Source of the DNA: an uncultured SAR116 cluster alpha proteobacterium
GTDB lineage: Bacteria; Pseudomonadota; Alphaproteobacteria; Puniceispirillales; Marisalimonadaceae
Direction: 5' to 3'
DNA: 64,000 nucleotides
Assembly: GCA_902619615.1 (NCBI GenBank)
Contig: CACNFD010000002.1
Coordinates: 124,001-188,000 of the forward strand
Positions within the stretch are counted from its first letter, which is position 1. Every line of letters starts with the position of its first letter. Below the pieces are notes generated by a model. The model had not been told where the DNA came from. It was given only the letters and a program-made list of their open reading frames with translations, and did not search any database. The translations under genes and the position numbers were made by a program. Of the stretch, positions 57,710 through 64,000 are shown in pieces.

Positions 57710-59519
57710 AACTTTAGTAACCTTTCAAGACTTTAAAATGTCTCAATCTAATAAAATTCTATTAGACAACATAAATTTCTCAATTCATGAATTTGATCGA
57801 ATTGTTTTAGTAGGAAGAAATGGATGCGGTAAAAGTTCATTATTAACTCTCTTAAAAAATAAATGCGAATATGATGCTGGTTGTATTTGGGTGGCACCTA
57901 ACTTAAAAATAGACTATTTGGAACAAGATCCTCCTGAACCCAACATTAGTAATCTTTTAGAATTTTTGTCTCAAGACAATGAATATCCTAATTTGTCTAG
58001 AACAAAAGAAGTTATTGAAGAATTAAATCTAAAAAATATTATTTTAAAAAATAAATTATCTGGTGGCGAAATTCGTAAAATTTACATTGCGAAATTAATT
58101 CTCAGTGAAGCTGAATTATTACTATTAGATGAGCCCACTAATCATTTAGATCTACCAACAATAGACTGGTTAGAAAAAAAGCTATTATCTTTGAAAAAAA
58201 CTTTAATAATAGTAAGTCATGACCAAGAGTTTTTACAAAAAATTTCTACAAAAACATTTTGGATACATCAAGGCAAGATCTTTACACGAGACTGCCCTTA
58301 TGACAACTTTCAAAATTGGACTTATCAAATAATAGAAGTTGAAAAGAATAAATCTCATAAATTAAAACAAAAGATCAAATCTGAAAAAAATTGGGCTATT
58401 AAAGGAATACCCGCAAGAAGAAAAAGAAATATGGGACGATTAAGAGATTTAGAAAAACTTTCTATAAATTATGAAAGTTCAAAAGCAATTGTAAAAAAAC
58501 CATTAAACATAATTCTTAATAAAACAAATGAATCTGCATTAAATATTATTGAAACAATAGATTTATCATTTTGTTATGATGCAGAGAATAAAAATAAAAA
58601 TATTTTATCCAATTTAAATTTAAAAATTCGAAGAAATGATCGAATAGGTATCATTGGAGCAAATGGTTCAGGCAAAAGTACTTTAGTTAAAATTTTACAG
58701 GGCATATACCCCCCCCAAACTGGAAAAATTAAATTCGGTGAAAATGTAAATGTTAAGTATTTCGATCAAAACAAAGAAAGTATAAATTTAAATAAAACAC
58801 CTTGGAGCACACTTGCTGAAAATGGGGATCATGTAAATTTTATGGGAGATAATATACATGTATTATCTTACTTAAAAAAATTTCTATTTGATGAAAAGAA
58901 ATGTTTACAGCGCAACTCAACTTTATCAGGAGGTGAAAAAGTAAGATTATTATTAGCTAAGATATTTACAAATAATCATAATTTCTTAATTTTGGATGAA
59001 CCAACAAATGACCTAGATCTTGATACACTTAATTTATTAACGAAAGTTATAAAAAACTATGACGGTACAGTATTAATAATTAGCCATGATAGGTTTTTCC
59101 TTGATCAAACTGTAGAAAAACTTTTTGCATTTGAAAATAATAATAGAATTTCAAAACATGAAGGAAACTTTTCAAATTATTATGAGAAATTTGGATTAGA
59201 AAAATTAAAAATAATTAATAATCGAATTAAAAATAATAACTCTAATGCAAAAATGGTTGCTAAAAACGTAAATAAAAAAAGAAAATTAAGTTTTAAAGAT
59301 ACTTATGATTTGAAAAATTTGCCTATTCAAATTGAGAACCTAGAAAAAGAACTCAAAGAATATGAAACTATTTTAAATAAAAAAGATTTGTATCAAAATG
59401 ACAGAAAAACATTTGATAAAGCTGCTATTCAAATAACAAATATTAAGAATAATATTTCTAGAGCTGAAGACAAATGGCTTTCATTACAAATCTTAAATGA
59501 TGAAATTAATAAACCGTGA
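57702..59519 (+). CDS. ABC-F family ATPase (Uup-like)
   Basis: A cytoplasmic ribosome-associated or DNA-related ABC-F protein of 605 residues with two ABC domains. The first has GRNGCGKSS and LSGGEIRKI with LLLDEPTNHLD, the second GANGSGKST, LSGGEKVRL and LILDEPTNDLD. The linker between the domains (SEKNWAIKGIPARRKRN) and a C-terminal coiled coil with NIENLEKELKEYE-type heptads are present. Uup is the best match; EttA-like members lack such a C-terminal arm. Confidence 0.93.
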   Translation: MPKTLVTFQDFKMSQSNKILLDNINFSIHEFDRIVLVGRNGCGKSSLLTLLKNKCEYDAGCIWVAPNLKIDYLEQDPPEPNISNLLEFLSQDNEYPNLSRTKEVIEELNLKNIILKNKLSGGEIRKIYIAKLILSEAELLLLDEPTNHLDLPTIDWLEKKLLSLKKTLIIVSHDQEFLQKISTKTFWIHQGKIFTRDCPYDNFQNWTYQIIEVEKNKSHKLKQKIKSEKNWAIKGIPARRKRNMGRLRDLEKLSINYESSKAIVKKPLNIILNKTNESALNIIETIDLSFCYDAENKNKNILSNLNLKIRRNDRIGIIGANGSGKSTLVKILQGIYPPQTGKIKFGENVNVKYFDQNKESINLNKTPWSTLAENGDHVNFMGDNIHVLSYLKKFLFDEKKCLQRNSTLSGGEKVRLLLAKIFTNNHNFLILDEPTNDLDLDTLNLLTKVIKNYDGTVLIISHDRFFLDQTVEKLFAFENNNRISKHEGNFSNYYEKFGLEKLKIINNRIKNNNSNAKMVAKNVNKKRKLSFKDTYDLKNLPIQIENLEKELKEYETILNKKDLYQNDRKTFDKAAIQITNIKNNISRAEDKWLSLQILNDEINKP

Positions 59520-59533
59520 AAGTAAAGTTTATA

Positions 59534-59561
59534 TTGACCAAAAATTAATAACTAATATCTT
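59534..59561 (+). promoter_or_regulatory. Candidate promoter of rnpB
   Basis: TTGACC (59534-59539) and TATCTT (59556-59561) are 16 nt apart, and the mature RNA would start 6-7 nt later. The site begins 15 bp beyond the ABC-F stop codon. Confidence 0.6.
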
Positions 59562-59567
59562 TCTTAT

Positions 59568-59909
59568 GTCAGAGAGCTATGTAGTTGCTTTTTAAAGAGG
59601 AAAGTCCGGGCTCTATAGGAATAAGGTGCTGGATAACTTCCAGCGGGGGCAACCCCAGGGAAAGTGCCACAGAAAATATACCGCCAGTTTGGTAAGGGTG
59701 AAATGGTGTGGTAAGAGCGCACCGCATTTTTAGAAATAAAAATGGCAAGGCAAACCCCACCTAGAGCAAGACCAAATAGAAGAAACATATTTTGAATTTC
59801 TACAAAGTTTCTTGGGTAGGTCGCTAGAAAAATTTGGTAACAAATTTTCAAGATTAATAACTACAATCATAATTTTTGATACAAAACCCGGCTTATTGCT
59901 CTCTGACAT
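59568..59909 (+). ncRNA. rnpB: RNase P RNA (alphaproteobacterial class A)
   Basis: The catalytic RNA that cuts 5' leaders from tRNA precursors. The ends pair perfectly (ATGTCAGAGAGC from 59566 with GCTCTCTGACAT ending 59909). GAGGAAAGTCCGGGCT (59597-59612) is the conserved P4 5' strand, GGCAAACCCCACC and GAGCAAGACCAAATAG belong to the conserved core, and AAACCCGGCTTA (59884-59895) is the 3' core with the P4 partner. No protein is expected here. Its protein subunit gene rnpA is not in this window. Confidence 0.95.
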
Positions 59910-59960
59910 AATAAATGGATAAAAACATTTGCTTAAAAGACACCATAATAAGCTAAATTT

Positions 59961-59995
59961 TCCCATTGACTACCATAAATTCCCATGCTATCCCA
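59961..59995 (-). promoter_or_regulatory. MraZ operator: four TGGGA-type repeats at 10 bp spacing
   Basis: On the minus strand TGGGA repeats occur at 59995, 59985 and 59965, with a degenerate TGGTA at 59975, each 5 nt long with a 5 nt spacer. This is exactly the known MraZ target (TGGGN repeats with 5 nt spacers). The block lies 98-132 bp before mraZ. The repeats are read on the strand opposite to mraZ. Confidence 0.85.
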
Positions 59996-60092
59996 TAAAG
60001 TTAATAATTTATTGCTTAGGCATTTGTTAATAGGAATTACAAGTTTGGTCTTTATGCAGTTTTATTATTTTTAATTTAGGATTTTACAATCA

Positions 60093-60542
60093 ATGTTTTT
60101 ATCAACTTCACATAATAAGATTGATTTAAAATGTAGAGTATCTATTCCAGCATCATTTAGAGTTAATTTAGAAAAAACTAATGAAACTCTTATTTTATTT
60201 AAAAGTCTTCAATTTAAATGCATAGAAGGCACTACGTCTTCACGTATGCAAACATATATAAATGCTATCGACGAACTAGATGCTTTATCAGACGATGCTT
60301 TTTTATTAAGGATGATGATGGCAGATTCTTTTGAAATTAAGTTTGATATAAATGGCAGAGTAGTAATTCCTGACATTCTTATGAACTTTGCAGGCCTTAA
60401 TAACAAAGCCGTTTTTATGGGTATAGGAGGATCTTTTTATATTTGGTCACCAGCCGAGTATGAAAATCAATATTTAAAATCTCAAAAAATTCTTAAAGAA
60501 AAAGGGCCACCTAAATTGTTTATAAAAAAGAAAATTGAGTAA
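60093..60542 (+). CDS. mraZ: Transcriptional regulator MraZ
   Basis: MraZ represses the division and cell wall cluster. The 149 residues have two AbrB-like halves: KIDLKCRVSIPASFRVNL near the start and FDINGRVVIPDILMNFAGL in the second half, each with the D-x-K/N-x-R-v-x-I/P pattern that binds DNA. Four TGGGN-type boxes are seen upstream, consistent with autoregulation. It is 11 bp before rsmH. Confidence 0.93.
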   Translation: MFLSTSHNKIDLKCRVSIPASFRVNLEKTNETLILFKSLQFKCIEGTTSSRMQTYINAIDELDALSDDAFLLRMMMADSFEIKFDINGRVVIPDILMNFAGLNNKAVFMGIGGSFYIWSPAEYENQYLKSQKILKEKGPPKLFIKKKIE

Positions 60543-60553
60543 AAAGTAAGAAG

Positions 60554-61507
60554 ATGATTAATCAAATTCAACATATACCAATTTTACTTGATGAGGTCAT
60601 AAATGCTTTATCCTTAACTGAAGATGAAATTTATATTGACGCAACTTTTGGTTTAGGTGGGTATACTAAAGCAATTTTAAGTAAACAAAATTGTAAAGTT
60701 ATTGCCATTGACAGAGATCCAGAAACTAAAATTGTGGCAGATAATTTAAAAAAAGTTTTTACAGATAGGCTATACTTTATCAATGGAAAATTTTCTGAAT
60801 TAGGAAAGTTTTTAGAAGAGCTAAAAATTTGTAAAGTTGGTGGTGTTGTTTTTGATCTTGGTGTATCGAGCCCTCAACTAGATATAAAAAATAGAGGCTT
60901 TTCTTTTAAACTTGATGGCCCCCTTGATATGAGAATGTCGTCCGAGGGTCCAACAGCTGCGGAATTTTTAGATGTGGTAGAAGAAAATACTCTTGCAAAT
61001 ATAATCTTTGAATTAGGTGATGAGGTGTTTTCAAAAAGAATAGCAAAAAGTATTATTCACCATAGAACTATAAATAAAATAAAAACAACACATCAATTAG
61101 CTAGAATTATAAGAGATGCGATTCCAGTAAAGAAAAGAAAAATAGATCCAGCTACAAAAACATTTCAAGCAATTCGTATATATCTAAATGATGAAATTAA
61201 TGAGCTAAAAAAAGGACTAATAGCTGCAGAAAAAGTTTTAAAACCTGGTGGAAGGTTAGCTGTTGTTTCTTTTCATTCAATTGAAGACAGAATAGTAAAA
61301 AAATTTTTCTTAAAGTGCTTAAAAACTAACTCATTATCAAGACATTTGCCAGAAATTCCAAAGAAAGAACCAAGCTTAGAAATCTTAACAAAAAAACCTA
61401 TTTTACCATCTACAAAAGAAATTAACCTTAACAAAAGATCTCGATCGGCCAAATTACGCATTGCAATGAGGACTAATTTTGTTTCTACCTTTGGAGAAAT
61501 TGCATGA
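60554..61507 (+). CDS. rsmH: 16S rRNA m4C1402 methyltransferase RsmH
   Basis: RsmH (MraW) methylates N4 of C1402 in 16S rRNA. The 317 residues include HIPILLDEVI, the SAM motif IDATFGLGGYTKA, VVFDLGVSSPQLD, DGPLDMRM and the C-terminal GGRLAVVSFHSIEDRIVK. Length is normal. Its stop overlaps the start of ftsL (ATGA). Confidence 0.97.
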   Translation: MINQIQHIPILLDEVINALSLTEDEIYIDATFGLGGYTKAILSKQNCKVIAIDRDPETKIVADNLKKVFTDRLYFINGKFSELGKFLEELKICKVGGVVFDLGVSSPQLDIKNRGFSFKLDGPLDMRMSSEGPTAAEFLDVVEENTLANIIFELGDEVFSKRIAKSIIHHRTINKIKTTHQLARIIRDAIPVKKRKIDPATKTFQAIRIYLNDEINELKKGLIAAEKVLKPGGRLAVVSFHSIEDRIVKKFFLKCLKTNSLSRHLPEIPKKEPSLEILTKKPILPSTKEINLNKRSRSAKLRIAMRTNFVSTFGEIA

Positions 61508-61809
61508 TAAGGTATCCATCTTTTTTAATTATTTTTGTAATACTTTTCCTAGCAATCTCCCTTTATCAAATAAAACATTTAATTACCAAAAAAGAAATAG
61601 AATTGGCTCAAATTAAAGCCAATATAAATGGTGCTAAATCAGATTTGAATATTTTAAAAGCTGAACTCAGCTATCTTAAACGCCCTGATAGAATAGAAAA
61701 AATTGCTTTATCTAAATTAGGATTAAAAGAAATTTTACCTACAGATATTTGGGATTTAAAGGATCTTATAAATATAACGGATTCCCTAAATGATGGTGAA
61801 CACAAATGA
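61504..61809 (+). CDS. ftsL: Cell division protein FtsL-like
   Basis: FtsL is a bitopic protein of the division complex that works with FtsB and FtsQ to activate FtsWI. The 101 residues have one N-terminal membrane segment (YPSFLIIFVILFLAISLY) and a coiled-coil periplasmic part (ELAQIKANINGAKSDLNI) ending with the IALSKLGLKEILPTD segment. It is called from position and layout, since FtsL sequence is weakly conserved. It overlaps rsmH and ftsI by 4 bp on either side. Confidence 0.85.
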   Translation: MIRYPSFLIIFVILFLAISLYQIKHLITKKEIELAQIKANINGAKSDLNILKAELSYLKRPDRIEKIALSKLGLKEILPTDIWDLKDLINITDSLNDGEHK

Positions 61810-63506
61810 AAATATTTCATTTTTTAGAAGTTGATTTAAAAAAATTTAATCATTCTAAGTCTCGTAAAATCAAGTTAATGATTTGTGGTTCAATATTAGT
61901 AATTTCGTTTACTGTGATCGGATACAGAACAATATCCCTAGCTAGTGTAAACAGAGATAATATTACAAACATCCTTAATAAAAAAATTGAATCTAGAGCT
62001 TTCAATTCAAATTTAAGAGGAAATATTTACGATAGAAATAACAAAATCCTTGCTACAACTATAGATACATTGAGTCTTAATATTAATCCACAAGAAGTTT
62101 TGAATAAACATGAAACAATCTTCAAATTACTTCACATATTTCCTCAATTAGATAAAAAAGATCTACTAAAAAAATTTAATAGCAATAAAAAACATATCAA
62201 CCTACTTAGAGAAATATCTCCATGGGAACATGTTCGTTTGTTGCAGACAGGAATAGAAGGTTTAAAAATTCAAAAACGGAGTAAAAGAATCTATCCTAAT
62301 AACACACTTGCATCACATATTCTTGGAAGCACAGATATTGATGGTAAAGGAATAGCAGGCGTAGAGAATAAATTTAATAGTAAACTTAAAAAAGGTGAAA
62401 ATGTAACTCTTTCGATTCATAGTGGAATTCAACACATAACCAGAAAACTATTATTAGATCAAATAACAAGATTTGAAGCTGATGGAGGGGCTGGTATAGT
62501 TATGGACGCCAAAAATGGTCAAATATATTCTACAGTCTCACTCCCCGATTATAATGCTAATAATTATAGCAAAATATTAAATAAAACATTATTCAACAAA
62601 GCCACAAAAGGAATATATGAACTTGGCTCAACTCTTAAGTTAATTACAGCAGCGATTGCTTTTGAAAGTAAATTAATAAATGAGAATGAAGTCTTTGATG
62701 TTTCTAAACCTCTAAAAGTCTCTTCAAGAATTATAACTGACTTTCATCCTCTAAATTATTCTATAAATATTCCAGAAGTTATTGTTCATTCTAGTAATAT
62801 AGGATCTGCAAAAATAGCAGAAAAGTTTGGGCCGAATATTCAATTAAAATATCTTAAATCATTGGGACTGACAAACATACTCTCATTAGAAATACCAGAG
62901 CTAGGAAAACCTCAAGTGCTCATGGACAAAAAAGTTTTAACTACAATGACAATTTCATATGGTCATGGAATATCAATAACACCTATGCATCTTGCCTCTG
63001 TCACCGCAACTATAGTTAATAATGGTCTTAAAGTAGATCCAACTTTGATTTTGGATCAAAAATCAAAAAAAATTAAACAAATCATTTCTCCAGAAACCTC
63101 AATGAAAATGAAAAGTATCATGCGATTAGTTGTTAGCAATAAACATGGCACTGCTAAAAAAGCAGATGTATCTGGATATTTAGTGGGAGGGAAAACTGGA
63201 ACAGCTGAAAAGATAAGACCAAATGGAGGTTATTTTAAAAAAAAGAACATAGTAGCATTTACCGGCGCTTTCCCAATGAATGATCCAAAATTTATAATAA
63301 CTATAATGATTGATAATCCAAAAGGCCAAACTTTCTCTTATGGATTTAGAACTGCTGGATGGGTTGTAGCACCTGTTGTAAAAAAATTAGTAACAAGAAT
63401 TGCTCCAATATTAGATGTCAAACCTCAATTAGAAAGTTCATCAAAGTTCTCTAATAATCTCTTAAATTATAAAATAAGAGGTAAAAATAAGGGAGCGAAA
63501 TTATAA
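61806..63506 (+). CDS. ftsI: Division-specific peptidoglycan transpeptidase FtsI (PBP3)
   Basis: FtsI cross-links septal peptidoglycan. The 566 residues have a short cytoplasmic start, one membrane segment (about 24-46), the pedestal domain with RGNIYDRNNKILATT (71-85) and the transpeptidase domain with SxxK as S275-T-L-K278, SxN as S329-S-N331 and KTGT at 463-466. The SxxK motif has leucine where most members have phenylalanine. It overlaps ftsL by 4 bp. Confidence 0.95.
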   Translation: MKIFHFLEVDLKKFNHSKSRKIKLMICGSILVISFTVIGYRTISLASVNRDNITNILNKKIESRAFNSNLRGNIYDRNNKILATTIDTLSLNINPQEVLNKHETIFKLLHIFPQLDKKDLLKKFNSNKKHINLLREISPWEHVRLLQTGIEGLKIQKRSKRIYPNNTLASHILGSTDIDGKGIAGVENKFNSKLKKGENVTLSIHSGIQHITRKLLLDQITRFEADGGAGIVMDAKNGQIYSTVSLPDYNANNYSKILNKTLFNKATKGIYELGSTLKLITAAIAFESKLINENEVFDVSKPLKVSSRIITDFHPLNYSINIPEVIVHSSNIGSAKIAEKFGPNIQLKYLKSLGLTNILSLEIPELGKPQVLMDKKVLTTMTISYGHGISITPMHLASVTATIVNNGLKVDPTLILDQKSKKIKQIISPETSMKMKSIMRLVVSNKHGTAKKADVSGYLVGGKTGTAEKIRPNGGYFKKKNIVAFTGAFPMNDPKFIITIMIDNPKGQTFSYGFRTAGWVVAPVVKKLVTRIAPILDVKPQLESSSKFSNNLLNYKIRGKNKGAKL

Positions 63507-63507
63507 C

Positions 63508-64000
63508 ATGTTATTAAAAGATCTAATTTCAAGAAAACCTATTTTATTAAATTTACTTAAAAACATTCCTGATAAGTTGCTTAATCACAATGTTAATGGC
63601 ATCTCAAGAGATAGTAAAAAAATTAAAAAAGACTATATCTTTGTTGCTATTAAAGGGGAGAAATTTAATGGGTTAGACTTTATACTAGAGGCAAAACGAA
63701 ATGGTGCTTTTCTTGTTATAGCAAACAAGTCAGATGATAATGATGAGGTAGTATCCACAAATTCAATATCAACAAGACTTATATTTGCAGAACTACTTGC
63801 TTCTTTTTATGAGAAACAACCGAAAGAAATTATTGGAGTGACAGGCACTAATGGCAAGACTTCAATTGTTGAGTTTTGTAGACAATTATGGGTTCAAGCA
63901 GGATGGAAAGCAGCATCAATGGGCACCCTTGGAACAAAGATTGAAAATAACCTGAACAAAAGTTTTTTTAAACCTTCAAAAAATAATCTTACTACTTTTG
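63508..64000 (+). CDS. murE: UDP-MurNAc-L-alanyl-D-glutamate ligase MurE, cut off by the window edge
   Basis: MurE adds the third peptide residue (meso-diaminopimelate in this group) to the peptidoglycan precursor. My translation from the ATG at 63508 runs open to the window edge with about 164 residues: ISRDSKKIKKDYIFVAIKGE, where the usual DSR-x-v-x-p-G-x-l-F-v-A motif lies, then GVTGTNGKTS (the P-loop). The gene starts 1 bp after ftsI. The C-terminal part, with the substrate-choosing motif, is outside. Confidence 0.93.
   Translation, partial: MLLKDLISRKPILLNLLKNIPDKLLNHNVNGISRDSKKIKKDYIFVAIKGEKFNGLDFILEAKRNGAFLVIANKSDDNDEVVSTNSISTRLIFAELLASFYEKQPKEIIGVTGTNGKTSIVEFCRQLWVQAGWKAASMGTLGTKIENNLNKSFFKPSKNNLTTF

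Noticed and set aside
59564-59966. Small minus-strand open frames across the RNase P RNA
   Set aside because: The region is clearly rnpB with paired ends and the core motifs; the frames are by-products.

Overview
The window reads as one 64 kb piece of a streamlined, AT-rich (roughly 30% G+C by eye) alphaproteobacterial chromosome, most likely from a marine free-living lineage. The evidence for Alphaproteobacteria is gene content and order: adk between secY and rpsM, the tuf / tRNA-Trp / secE / nusG / rplKA / rplJL / rpoBC block running into rpsL-rpsG-fusA-tuf, an ATP12-type F1-ATPase assembly chaperone beside an HAD phosphatase and RluC, a bactofilin, and rnpB directly ahead of mraZ. The genus cannot be fixed from sequence alone. 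Spacers are short, no stretch over about 300 bases lacks a gene or RNA, and several convergent neighbours touch or overlap. No phage, insertion sequence, CRISPR array or rRNA operon was seen.

Layout. 1-2524: polA (minus, C-terminus outside the window). 2.7-5.1 kb: a plus-strand group of an unpaired ABC ATPase, a GIY-YIG protein and three small unknown proteins. 5.1-9.6 kb: tRNA-Leu, lipB, and a minus-strand operon-like run of a DUF429-like protein, rluC, an HAD phosphatase, an ATP12 chaperone and a small HEPN-like protein. 9.6-40.8 kb: 31 kb of unbroken minus-strand information-processing genes. In transcription order these are tRNA-Tyr, tuf copy 2, tRNA-Trp, secE, nusG, rplK, rplA, rplJ, rplL, rpoB, rpoC, rpsL, rpsG, fusA, tuf copy 1, the S10, spc and alpha ribosomal protein genes with secY and adk, rpoA and rplQ, closed by a Rho-independent terminator. 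Promoter-like sites with G+C-rich discriminators lie before rpsL and rpsM, and an L10-type leader precedes rplJ. 40.9-57 kb: a TrmH-family rRNA methyltransferase, tRNA-Thr, and a metabolic region (Gfo/Idh oxidoreductase, GNAT, SDRs, EamA transporter, HIBADH-like dehydrogenase, amidohydrolase, enoyl-CoA hydratase, CaiB CoA-transferase, alpha/beta hydrolase, nitroreductase, ion channel, OYE reductase, NudC), followed by bactofilin, PlsC, DUF2237 and TusA-like genes. 57-64 kb: a DnaJ/TerB protein, an ABC-F ATPase, rnpB, then the start of the division and cell wall cluster (mraZ, rsmH, ftsL, ftsI, murE cut by the window edge) preceded by a four-repeat MraZ operator.

Most of the window is core genome. 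No clearly new multi-gene system was found. The items most worth a second look are the HEPN-like protein with an intact Rx4H motif, the small cysteine-containing protein behind two Shine-Dalgarno-like sites, the minus-oriented MraZ operator, the stringent-type promoters, and the cluster of CoA, hydrolase and dehydrogenase genes whose substrate is unknown.
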